From contig DAOPKE010000123.1 of NCBI GenBank assembly GCA_035390965.1, forward strand, positions 1-7,277: a stretch of DNA of 7,277 nucleotides. Reading direction: 5' to 3'. The position numbers and the translations under genes were made by a program. This document shows, one piece after another, positions 1 through 6,217 of this stretch (position 1 is the first letter of the stretch; each line of letters starts with the position of its first letter). The notes below the pieces were generated by a model. The model saw only the letters and a list, made by a program, of their open reading frames with translations, did no database searches and had not been told where the DNA came from. The stretch is from GWF2-43-63 sp035390965 (GTDB lineage Bacteria > Bacteroidota > Bacteroidia > Bacteroidales > DTU049).

Positions 1-1664
1 TATTTCACAAACCGATACTCTCGCTCTGTTTTGTTACCAGCCAGATCAATAAATTCTACACGGAGTGTTTTCAAGACAGCTCTTTGTGCGGTATTCAGTG
101 GTATCGTAAACGTGTCCGATTTCAAATCATAAGTCATCAATGTCCATTCTCCATTGATATAGGCGTTGAATTCATCAATATCGCCACTGTTATCAGTAAC
201 CACAAGTGTAATGAATTTTTGCCATGTGATTTTCCCTGTGGAGGGAACGTTGGTTTTCGAAATCACTGGAGCCAATGTGTCTGTGATGAGTTTGAATATG
301 CCACATCGGTCAATGTCGGCAGTCATCTTGTTGTCTTGATTCAGAGCTGGTTTCCAGACTTTGTCAATGTTTTTCCCCGACATTTTTGCCAGCAGGATTT
401 TATCGTTATTGTCAATCGGATCAAACAAAACATGAATGGGTTTTATCAGAGGAATGTCGTTGAATCCGATTTTCCAGTACATGTCCTGGCCTGAATTGTA
501 TTCCGTCAGGAGGGGTTCATCCAGTGCGAGATCGCTATAAAAAGTTCCCGTATCGCATTTGATGGTGAGATGTTCGGTTGAAAAATCATGAAAATACCGG
601 GTTCGTACAATATATTTGCCTGTTGTTTGTGGCAGTGTTTTTCCTTTTTTGATGGTTGTGCTGAATACCGACGTGTTGAATTCAGTATCGGTGGCTTTGA
701 TGGTGAGTTTGTGAGGTTTTTCATCGGGCAGCACAAATAATCCATCATTTGAATATTGTTTAAAAAATCGTTGGCGTAAATGGTTGCCTGTATAAGTTGT
801 AACGATTTGTTTATTGTATTTTAGCCCGGCTGTATGATCAAAAACACCTCTGCATGCGCCCGATTGATCAAAAGCAAAGCGGTCGAAGTTGATTTTCCAT
901 ACAGTGGAGTCATCGATGGAGATTTCTATTTGTTGTGGCAATAGCCGGTAGTAAGAGTATGATTGATAATCCTGCACATCGAGACCAATAAAAAATGTAT
1001 CGGGAACTATAATTTCCGTTGTTGTTGTAAAAATATTTCCTTTTTTGATGGTTTTATGGTAGGTGGCTGTTGCAGGCATGAAACCGCCGGGTTGCAATCG
1101 ATATATGCATAGTTGCCGGAACTGGGGTTCCATTAAATCATCAACAGGAATGAATTTTAGTGGGTTTACGGGGTCATCACTTGCTGCATCACGGATTTCG
1201 AAATGCAGGTGGGCTCCGAACGAATAGCCGCTGTTGCCTGCAATTCCGAGTATCTGTCCTTTTTTTACCGGGACTTTGCCTGCCGGAATCTGAATATCGG
1301 TTTCAAAAACTTTGTTGGCATACTGATATTCCAGTACAAGGGAATCGATGAATGGGGCAAAGGAATCAAGGTGTCCATATACTGATGAATAACCATTGGG
1401 GTGGGTGATATAAACAGCTCTTCCATACGAGGCTGAATTGTATCGCACGCGTGACACATAGCCGTCCCAGATGGAAAAAACATTCATGTTGCTGCGGTTG
1501 CGTACACTCACGTCTATGCCTGAGTGAAAATGGTTTTTGCGGTATTCTGCAAAATTGCTGGTAAGCAGTATCGGATTGGTCATGGGCGGATGTGCATTGC
1601 TGCTCACCTGTGCCAGTGCTGTAAAACAAAACCCAATAAAAGCAAGAATTAGTATTAATCGCAT
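1..1664 (-). CDS. Exported M23 family zinc metallopeptidase (LytM-like), 3' end cut by window edge
   Basis: I read this frame by hand on the minus strand: it is open from the ATG at 1664 to the left edge, 554 codons plus two bases (TA), so the next codon is a stop or Tyr and the protein may be almost complete. Residues 1-19 form a signal peptide ending in ALAQ. The M23 domain covers about residues 30-170 and has all expected residues: H47-S-G-I-D51, YGH98L, and the HLH pair H152/H154 inside a GNSGYSFGAHLHFEIRD block. By family analogy H47, D51 and H154 bind zinc, and H98 and H152 are catalytic. About 25 extra residues lie between YGHL and the GNSG block compared with short LytM domains. The roughly 380-residue C-terminal part is beta-rich and ends in an Ig-like segment (VVTDNSGDIDEF, then FIDLAGNKTEREYRFVK). 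No T9SS sorting domain is visible. The likely role is cleavage of peptidoglycan cross-links in the periplasm; the exact substrate cannot be told. Confidence 0.93.
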   Translation of the reverse strand, partial: MRLILILAFIGFCFTALAQVSSNAHPPMTNPILLTSNFAEYRKNHFHSGIDVSVRNRSNMNVFSIWDGYVSRVRYNSASYGRAVYITHPNGYSSVYGHLDSFAPFIDSLVLEYQYANKVFETDIQIPAGKVPVKKGQILGIAGNSGYSFGAHLHFEIRDAASDDPVNPLKFIPVDDLMEPQFRQLCIYRLQPGGFMPATATYHKTIKKGNIFTTTTEIIVPDTFFIGLDVQDYQSYSYYRLLPQQIEISIDDSTVWKINFDRFAFDQSGACRGVFDHTAGLKYNKQIVTTYTGNHLRQRFFKQYSNDGLFVLPDEKPHKLTIKATDTEFNTSVFSTTIKKGKTLPQTTGKYIVRTRYFHDFSTEHLTIKCDTGTFYSDLALDEPLLTEYNSGQDMYWKIGFNDIPLIKPIHVLFDPIDNNDKILLAKMSGKNIDKVWKPALNQDNKMTADIDRCGIFKLITDTLAPVISKTNVPSTGKITWQKFITLVVTDNSGDIDEFNAYINGEWTLMTYDLKSDTFTIPLNTAQRAVLKTLRVEFIDLAGNKTEREYRFVK

Positions 1665-1687
1665 AAAAAAAGCTCCCTTTGGGAGCT
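1665..1687 (-). terminator. Intrinsic terminator after the TPR lipoprotein gene, abutting the M23 start codon
   Basis: On the minus strand a perfect 7-bp stem AGCTCCC/GGGAGCT with an AAA loop (1687-1671) is followed by six T (1670-1665). This is a standard rho-independent terminator shape, lying 33 bases past the stop of the TPR gene. There is no T run on the plus-strand side, so it acts in the minus direction. The last T touches the ATG of the M23 gene at 1664. The 3' arm carries GGGAG eight bases before that ATG, so the same hairpin could also mask a ribosome-binding sequence. Confidence 0.75.
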
Positions 1688-1719
1688 AAAATTAATAAAT
1701 TCGGTTGAAATAACCAGGA

Positions 1720-2163
1720 TTAATTTTCGATTTGTTCGTCCCAGCAAAATTCTTTGATCAGGTCAAATGCGCCTTTAAGGCCCAGTTCAAAGGCCTTCTT
1801 CCAATCGGCACAGGCGCCTTCCTTGTCACCGAGTTCGCCTTTGGCAATGCCGCGGAGGTCATATACTTCGGCATATCCTGGTTGAATTTCCAATGCTTTG
1901 TTGTAATCGCGGATAGCTCCTTCGAAATCTTTCAGATGGTATTTGCAAAGTCCGCGATAGGCAATAGCTTCTGCATTATCGGGATTCATTTCGGCAACTT
2001 TTGTGAAAATCTGAATGCCCCCTTTATAGTCTTTGACAGATATGCGGTTGTATCCTTTTTTCAGTAATTCGTACTCATCCTCGTTTCCGGTGAGCTGACT
2101 GCTGGTTGTACAGCTTCCCATGGCAATGAGCAAAATCATCAGTGGAAAGAGTAACTTTTTCAT
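1720..2163 (-). CDS. Small TPR-repeat lipoprotein
   Basis: The 147-residue protein starts MKKLLFPLMILLIAMGSC, a lipoprotein signal with the likely acylated cysteine at C18 (lipobox MGSC, somewhat loose at -3). Three tetratricopeptide repeats of about 34 residues follow: 30-63, 64-97 and 98-131, with the typical pattern AxxYRGxxxxxLKDFEGAIxDYNKALEIxP in the second. A short tail, GAFDLIKEFC, closes the last helix pair. TPR arrays bind other proteins; the partner is not evident. It has its own -7 box upstream and a terminator downstream, and the M23 peptidase gene follows on the same strand, so a link to envelope remodelling is possible but unproven. The protein is probably anchored in the inner or outer membrane facing the periplasm. 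Confidence 0.9.
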   Translation of the reverse strand: MKKLLFPLMILLIAMGSCTTSSQLTGNEDEYELLKKGYNRISVKDYKGGIQIFTKVAEMNPDNAEAIAYRGLCKYHLKDFEGAIRDYNKALEIQPGYAEVYDLRGIAKGELGDKEGACADWKKAFELGLKGAFDLIKEFCWDEQIEN

Positions 2164-2216
2164 TTTTCTCAGATTGGTAATGTCCCCGTTTGTACGATGA
2201 TAACAATATTCGGTTT

Positions 2217-2224
2217 CAAAATTA
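2217..2224 (-). promoter_or_regulatory. Bacteroidota-type -7 box for the TPR lipoprotein gene
   Basis: The minus strand reads TAATTTTG, a full match to the TAnnTTTG -7 consensus of Bacteroidota, 53 bases before the ATG at 2163. No TTTG sits at the expected -33 distance; the closest is TTTC at 2245-2242, 17 bases away. The leader would be about 45-50 bases long. Confidence 0.45.
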
Positions 2225-2350
2225 CGAAAATTTCTGAATATGAAATATTTAAAATGTTATTAATATCAAAATCGGACAATTATAAGGCTGCGAATTCCAA
2301 TTTGGTCGGTGAAATATTGAACAAGATATAGATCGACCACCATGAATCAT

Positions 2351-2560
2351 GAACATGGAACAAGGAATTTTGAAGGAAGAAGTAATCTCCTTAAATCATN
2401 NNNNNNNNNNNNNNNNNNNNNNNNNNNNNNNNNNNNNNNNNNNNNNNNNNNNNNNNNNNNNNNNNNNNNNNNNNNNNNNNNNNNNNNNNNNNNNNNNNNG
2501 AACATGGAACAAGGAATTTTGAAGGAAGAAGTAATCTCCTTAAATCATGAACATAGAACC
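2351..2560. repeat. 49-bp tandem repeat, at least two full units, interrupted by assembly gap
   Basis: Two identical 49-base units are visible, 2351-2399 and 2500-2548, each starting gaacatggaacaaggaat and ending ccttaaatcat. A third unit starts at 2549 (gaacatagaacc) and diverges after about 12 bases. The 2342-2350 flank (atgaatcat) resembles the unit end. The 100 N between the copies leave the real copy number unknown. Confidence 0.85.
2400..2499. other. Assembly gap (100 N)
   Basis: Exactly 100 N, the usual placeholder for a scaffold gap of unknown size. Both edges lie exactly at unit borders of the 49-bp repeat, and the copies are offset by 149 bases, which is not a multiple of 49. The length is therefore nominal and a collapsed tandem array is the probable cause. 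Confidence 0.9.
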
Positions 2561-2585
2561 TGTCTGCAATTTTAACTGCAACAGG
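2559..2585. repeat. Small hairpin and adjoining 8-bp duplication
   Basis: cctgt (2559-2563) pairs with acagg (2581-2585). After one bulged C, tgca (2565-2568) pairs with tgca (2577-2580) around an 8-base loop. Right next to it aggcagtc occurs twice in tandem (2583-2590, 2591-2598). There is no T run, so it is not a terminator; it marks the right border of the tandem array. Confidence 0.5.
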
Positions 2586-2625
2586 CAGTCAGGCAGTCAA
2601 GGAATTATGAAGTAAGTTTAAAGTA

Positions 2626-2736
2626 TCCTTCAACGTTCTCACATCCTTGTTCGTTATTTCTTGATCAATATTCCTTCATAATTCTCACATCCTCTTGATC
2701 CGTAAGGATGCACGGATTGTTCCTTGTTCAATGTTC
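2626..2736. repeat. Degenerate direct repeats and inverted copies of the 49-bp unit
   Basis: 2626-2647 and 2672-2693 are the same 22-base word (tccttca, three variable bases, ttctcacatcct; 19/22 identical), spaced 46 bases. 2720-2736 (ttccttgttcaatgttc) is the reverse complement of the first 17 bases of the 49-bp unit with one mismatch. 2672-2684 (tccttcataattc) is the inverse of the unit's gaattttgaagga with one mismatch. 2646-2660 is the inverse of 2311-2325 at 13 of 15 bases. The right side therefore mirrors the left side of the gap. Confidence 0.65.
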
Positions 2737-2760
2737 AGACGGTCTCAATAAAATAATTTC

Positions 2761-2768
2761 TATCTTTA
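2761..2768 (+). promoter_or_regulatory. Candidate -7 box for porQ
   Basis: TATCTTTA matches the Bacteroidota TAnnTTTG -7 box at all but the last base, 26 bases before the GTG start of porQ. No clear -33 TTTG was found, so this is only a candidate. Confidence 0.3.
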
Positions 2769-2794
2769 CTCGTTGTTAGACACAAAATCATTCC

Positions 2795-3829
2795 GTGAAA
2801 CATTTCATTCTGTTGATATCATTGTTTATGCCACTGGGTCTCATGGCTCAAAATGGCGTTAATAAAGTGTTTTCGTTTCTCGAATTATCAAATAGCTCCC
2901 GCCTCACTGCCCTGGGCTCTAATATGGCCAGTATTCACGATAATGATGTCAGTCTTGTTTTGTCAAATCCTTCGTATATCTGTGATTCAATGCATTCAAC
3001 GCTCGCATTGAATTATACCAATTATTTTTCCGATATCAATTATGGTTTTGTAACTTATTCTCATACTTTCGAAAAAGCAGGCAGCTTTGCTGCTTCAGTT
3101 CAATATCTGAATTATGGAAATTTTCAGGAAACAGATATTTATGGAAATGCGCTGGGGAATTTCAATGCGTATGATATGGCTCTGACTATGGGTTGGGGTC
3201 GCAAACTGCATGATAATTTTTCAATCGGAGCCAATGCTAAATTCATTTATTCCGATTTGTACAAAGCGGTTTCTTCGGGTGTGGCAGTCGATGTTGCCGG
3301 TAGTTATTTCAATGATGATAAATATCTGAGCGCAACCCTGGTTGTACGAAATATTGGCCGACAGCTGAATACATATTTTCAGGGGGTTTCCGAACCATTG
3401 CCATTCGATGTGCAGCTGGGTGTTTCAAAACGTCTTTTGCATATGCCGCTTCGCTTTTCATTGTTGGCTCATCATCTTCATCGCTGGGATATCAGATATG
3501 ATAATCCGGCCGATGCCGAGTATGATCCATTGACCGGTGAATTGATTGAAGAAAGAAAGTTGAGCGCTTTTGGCGATAAACTGATGCGGCATTTTGTTAT
3601 CGGTGCTGAACTTGTTCCTGGAAAATCTTTTTCATTCCGCATCGGATACAATTACCAGCGAAGAAAAGAGCTTACGGTCGATTCACGGTTGTCAACCGTG
3701 GGGTTGAGCTGGGGTTTCGGACTCCGCATCAAAAAGTTTTATTTTTCCTATGCGCGTTCTGCTTATCATCTGGCGGGTTCTCCCAATGTGATTACCCTGT
3801 CCACAAAAATTGATGATTTTCTGAAATAG
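2795..3829 (+). CDS. porQ: Type IX secretion system protein PorQ
   Basis: The 344-residue length fits the PorQ family (about 330-345). Residues 1-18 are a signal peptide (MKHFILLISLFMPLGLMA, then Q19). The mature part is an amphipathic outer-membrane barrel like the FadL-type PorV/PorQ proteins. Family-like blocks include SSRLTALGSNMASIHDNDVS near residues 34-53, LALNYTNYFSDINYGFVTYS, VQYLNYGNFQETD, VVRNIGRQLNTY and PFDVQLGVSKRLLHMPLRFS followed by HHLHRWD. In Porphyromonas, PorQ anchors PorZ in the attachment complex with PorU and PorV, which cleaves T9SS cargo and attaches it to lipopolysaccharide. The start is GTG: a TAG lies in frame at 2777-2779 with no ATG between, and the signal peptide needs this start. 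The gene stands alone here; the cmk gene often found beside porQ is absent. Recognition is from memory of family sequence patterns. Confidence 0.88.
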   Translation: MKHFILLISLFMPLGLMAQNGVNKVFSFLELSNSSRLTALGSNMASIHDNDVSLVLSNPSYICDSMHSTLALNYTNYFSDINYGFVTYSHTFEKAGSFAASVQYLNYGNFQETDIYGNALGNFNAYDMALTMGWGRKLHDNFSIGANAKFIYSDLYKAVSSGVAVDVAGSYFNDDKYLSATLVVRNIGRQLNTYFQGVSEPLPFDVQLGVSKRLLHMPLRFSLLAHHLHRWDIRYDNPADAEYDPLTGELIEERKLSAFGDKLMRHFVIGAELVPGKSFSFRIGYNYQRRKELTVDSRLSTVGLSWGFGLRIKKFYFSYARSAYHLAGSPNVITLSTKIDDFLK

Positions 3830-3831
3830 GA

Positions 3832-3863
3832 CGTTACAAGCGTTATGCGTTACAGGCGTAACG
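3832..3863. repeat. cgttac-word repeat with hairpin between convergent genes
   Basis: cgttaca, cgttatg and cgttaca occur at 3832, 3841 and 3848, followed by the inverse gtaacg (3858-3863). The last word forms a 6-bp stem with a 4-base loop (3848-3853/3858-3863); the first word could pair with the same arm instead. It lies just after the porQ stop. A second stem, tcagct/agctga, lies at 3873-3893. Neither has a proper T run, so a terminator role for the convergent pair is only possible. Confidence 0.4.
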
Positions 3864-3913
3864 GAAAAGCCATCAGCTCTGAAAAGAAGCTGAGAAGTTT
3901 CATGCTGCATGCC

Positions 3914-4744
3914 TTATGCCATTTTTTGTGTCTCATACGCCAGATATTGTTTATACGGATCCTGATTGAATACCATGCAAAGTTCGCTATAGAGCGGTGA
4001 TCCGGAGTTTGCAAGATAATCAGGTTTTTCGAAAAACAATTCAGTTGAAACGGCAAAATATTCGTGCATGTTTGTATAGCCATATTCACGCAGCAATCCA
4101 TGCCGGTGATATGGGTTGTTGATTTCAAATTTTGCTCTTAAAAAAACAGGCTTCAGCTTCATGAGAAGATGATGATAGTTTGTGTCTTTTTCAATGATTT
4201 CAATTGCAAATGCGTGTGCCAGCTCATGCAATCCAACATTGCGCCCATCATTTGAATCGCGCAAACCAATCTCAAAGTCTTCCCATGACAGGCATATCAT
4301 GCCGTTTACATCTACTTCACCCTTGTATTGACGTTTGGTGCGTGGGTCGAAATAGTGGGCCGGAAAGATTTTTATGTTGTTCAGATATCCGAGCAGGCTT
4401 TTCTCAAGACCAAAAGTGATTTGTACAAATGTTGCTGAAATCAATATTACATGTCGTGGCCCGAGTTTCATGCCTGCCTGCGGATAAAAAACGGTACTCA
4501 TGTTGAATTTTATTACACGCCGTATAAAGATGCGTTTGTTTTCGGTGGACAACGTCTTGTAATAATACAATTCATTTTCCAGAATTTTGTGAATGTCTGC
4601 TTCGTGTCTATGTAGCCGTATATGTGTTCCCTGGCCGGCTTCGGGATGTTCCGATGTCTGTAGAAATGTAGAGAAGCGTATTTTGATATACAGCATCCCT
4701 GCGAAAATTATTATAAAAACGATTATTGTTCCTGTTTCTTCCAT
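3914..4744 (-). CDS. Membrane-anchored zinc-dependent peptidase, MtfA/M90-like
   Basis: The 276-residue protein begins with a single transmembrane segment (about residues 5-22) followed by a soluble domain. The zinc motif H173-E-L-A-H177 is intact. About 50 residues further on, MHEYFAVSTELFFEKP (residues 226-241) matches the E-FAV-SE-FF-P block of the MtfA (M90, glucose-regulated peptidase) family, where a Glu (E228 or E235 here) is the third zinc ligand. An IKIFPAHYFDPRTKRQYKGEV segment and LSWEDFEIGL precede the motif, as in MtfA. E. coli MtfA is cytosolic and interacts with the repressor Mlc; an N-terminal membrane anchor is a difference, and the substrate here is unknown. The start is 9 bases after the kdsB stop, so it is probably the last gene of that operon. 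Its stop faces porQ across 84 bases. Confidence 0.85.
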   Translation of the reverse strand: MEETGTIIVFIIIFAGMLYIKIRFSTFLQTSEHPEAGQGTHIRLHRHEADIHKILENELYYYKTLSTENKRIFIRRVIKFNMSTVFYPQAGMKLGPRHVILISATFVQITFGLEKSLLGYLNNIKIFPAHYFDPRTKRQYKGEVDVNGMICLSWEDFEIGLRDSNDGRNVGLHELAHAFAIEIIEKDTNYHHLLMKLKPVFLRAKFEINNPYHRHGLLREYGYTNMHEYFAVSTELFFEKPDYLANSGSPLYSELCMVFNQDPYKQYLAYETQKMA

Positions 4745-4753
4745 TCTGTAATC

Positions 4754-5533
4754 CTATATCAATGAATTTCTGAAGATGTCAGGGAAATGCTCTTTCAGAA
4801 TTTCGATATCGGAGGGAACATCAACAGAATGGCCACGGTAGCGGGTTTCAATTATTCTTATGGAATAAGCATTTTCCAGCCAACGCAATTGTTCAAGCGA
4901 TTCGGCCTGTTCAAGCCGGGATGGCTGCAGTTTGATTAGTTGAGAAAGTGTTTTGATGCGATAGGCATAAACGCCTATGTGTTGCCGGAAAGGAAACTGT
5001 TCGAACAGAAATTTGTCGCGGCGTGGATTCCGGATAAAAGGAATGATGGAGCGACTGAAGTATAACGCGTTGTTGGCTGTGTTTACAACAACTTTCATAC
5101 AGTTTTCGGAGAAAAGGGCTTCGTCGGAATCAAAGGGGCGGACAAGGGTTGCAATATTAACTTGCGGGTCTTTGAATGCTGCTGCCAGCTGATCGATGAT
5201 TACAGGATCGATAAATGGCTCATCTCCCTGAATATTGATGATTACAGTGTCGTCGTCGTTGGCATCGGCGCCCGAAAGAATTGCAGCTTCAAAACAGCGG
5301 TCGGTGCCGCTCGGATGATTGGATGCAGTCATAATGGCTTTGCCTCCGAAAAATTCAACCTTCTGAAAAATCCGGTTGTCATCAGTGGCAACAAATACCT
5401 GCGACAGTGAATCAGCTTTTGATGCATTTTCGTAAACCCACTGTACCATTGGTTTTCCTGCAATAATAGCAAGTGGCTTTCCGGGAAACCGAAGCGAAGC
5501 GTAGCGTGCAGGGATGATTCCGATGAATTTCAT
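4754..5533 (-). CDS. kdsB: 3-deoxy-manno-octulosonate cytidylyltransferase (CMP-KDO synthetase)
   Basis: KdsB couples KDO to CTP, giving CMP-KDO for the inner core of lipopolysaccharide, in the cytosol. From the chosen start the protein has 259 residues, close to the family's usual 245-260. It carries the nucleotide-binding PARYASLRFPGKPL (8-21), ATDD (49-52), SGTDR (75-79), the metal-site NIQGDEPFI (100-108), the ALYFSRSIIPF block (156-166), HIGVYAYR (185-192), LEQAESLEQLRWLE (207-220) and SVDVPSD (236-242). An ATG at 5560 in the same frame would add nine residues and overlap the upstream gene by 26 bases. The ATG at 5533 puts MKFIGIIPARYAS in register with known KdsB N-termini, so I prefer it. 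It follows the kinase stop by one base (TAA-C-ATG), pointing to translational coupling. Confidence 0.96.
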   Translation of the reverse strand: MKFIGIIPARYASLRFPGKPLAIIAGKPMVQWVYENASKADSLSQVFVATDDNRIFQKVEFFGGKAIMTASNHPSGTDRCFEAAILSGADANDDDTVIINIQGDEPFIDPVIIDQLAAAFKDPQVNIATLVRPFDSDEALFSENCMKVVVNTANNALYFSRSIIPFIRNPRRDKFLFEQFPFRQHIGVYAYRIKTLSQLIKLQPSRLEQAESLEQLRWLENAYSIRIIETRYRGHSVDVPSDIEILKEHFPDIFRNSLI

Positions 5534-5534
5534 G

Positions 5535-6149
5535 TTAGAAAAGTCCGAATAATTCAGCATTTATTTTTTCGATGATAACGCCCAGATCTTCCTTCTTTTC
5601 ATGGAATTTGACTTTCTCCACGTCAATAATCAGAAGTTTGCCGTCTTTGTATTCATTGATCCAACTTTCGTAGCGTTCGTTCAGACTTTTGAGGTAATCG
5701 AGTCGTATCGAGGCCTCGTAATCCCGTCCGCGTTTCTGAATCTGGCTCACCAATGTTGGAACATCGGCTCGCAGATAGATAAGCAGGTCGGGTGCTTTGA
5801 TGAAGGATACCATTAATTCGAAAATGGATTGATATGTTGCAAAATCACGCGACGACATTAAACCCATATCGTGCAGGTTGGGCGCAAAAATGCAGGCGTC
5901 TTCATAGATGGTGCGGTCCTGAATCACATCTTTGGCCTGTCGGTGCAATTCCACAATTTGCCTGAAACGGCTGTTGAGAAAATATATCTGCAGATTGAAC
6001 GACCACCGTTTCATGTCTTCATAAAAACTGGTGAGATATGGATTGGTGTCAACATCCTCGTATTGGGGAGCATATTTGTAATGTTTGGCCAGCAGCCCTG
6101 TCAGGGTGGTCTTGCCGCTTCCGATGTTTCCTGCGATTGCTATATGCAT
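5535..6149 (-). CDS. Deoxynucleoside kinase (dNK/dGK-dAK family)
   Basis: The 204-residue protein shows the Bacteroidota and Firmicutes deoxynucleoside kinase layout. A P-loop GNIGSGKTT lies at residues 7-15. The substrate-side acidic and aromatic stretch PQYEDVDTNPYLTSFYED (28-45) and WSFNLQIYFLNSRF (49-62) follow. Next come the DRTIYEDACIFA block (78-89; ERS/DRS-type motif binding the sugar) and the arginine-rich LID QKRGRDYE (138-145). It phosphorylates deoxynucleosides to monophosphates using ATP, in nucleotide salvage; whether it prefers dG, dA or pyrimidines cannot be read from the sequence. No TAnnTTTG box was seen in the 68 bases upstream, so it may be read together with the exported protein gene before it. 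Its stop is one base from the kdsB start. Confidence 0.92.
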   Translation of the reverse strand: MHIAIAGNIGSGKTTLTGLLAKHYKYAPQYEDVDTNPYLTSFYEDMKRWSFNLQIYFLNSRFRQIVELHRQAKDVIQDRTIYEDACIFAPNLHDMGLMSSRDFATYQSIFELMVSFIKAPDLLIYLRADVPTLVSQIQKRGRDYEASIRLDYLKSLNERYESWINEYKDGKLLIIDVEKVKFHEKKEDLGVIIEKINAELFGLF

Positions 6150-6217
6150 AAATGGTGTTTTTTTTATCAGGGTGCTAATTTCAGATTTTTATTTTAAAAA
6201 AGAAAAATTAAATCACT

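Larger units (their letters stand above)
2164..2794. other. Gene-free intergenic region between divergent TPR and porQ genes
   Basis: About 630 bases without a credible gene. From left to right it holds the TPR promoter (2217-2224), AT-rich sequence to about 2300, a short inverted pair tggtcg/cgacca (2303-2308, 2334-2339), the 49-bp tandem repeat with the assembly gap (2351-2560), a small hairpin (2559-2585), an 8-bp tandem duplication aggcagtc (2583-2598), direct and inverted copies of repeat words (2626-2736), and a porQ promoter candidate (2761-2768). An open frame across 2342-2575 exists only because the N run has no stops. Confidence 0.8.

Noticed and set aside
84..494. Plus-strand open frame of 136 codons
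   Set aside because: It lies antisense inside the M23 gene, whose frame is unbroken and carries family motifs; the composition is not protein-like.
506..1629. Several open frames of 60-87 codons on both strands
   Set aside because: All overlap the M23 frame; the real frame reads through with signal peptide and intact zinc motifs.
1732..2067. Plus-strand open frame antisense to the TPR gene
   Set aside because: A shadow of the TPR repeat coding strand; the minus-strand protein has a lipobox and three clear TPRs.
2351..2560. CRISPR array
   Set aside because: The 49-base units follow directly on one another without unique spacers (unit three begins right after unit two), and no cas gene is present.
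2342..2575. Open frame running through the N stretch on the plus strand
   Set aside because: It is open only because N codons contain no stops; the flanks are non-coding tandem repeat, and there is no promoter or family likeness.
5534..5560. Longer kdsB start at 5560
   Set aside because: It adds nine residues not seen in KdsB proteins and overlaps the kinase gene; the internal ATG at 5533 matches the conserved N-terminus.
6150..6217. Terminator between the exported protein gene and the kinase gene
   Set aside because: The A/T runs there do not form a stable GC-containing stem, so it is treated as an AT-rich spacer.
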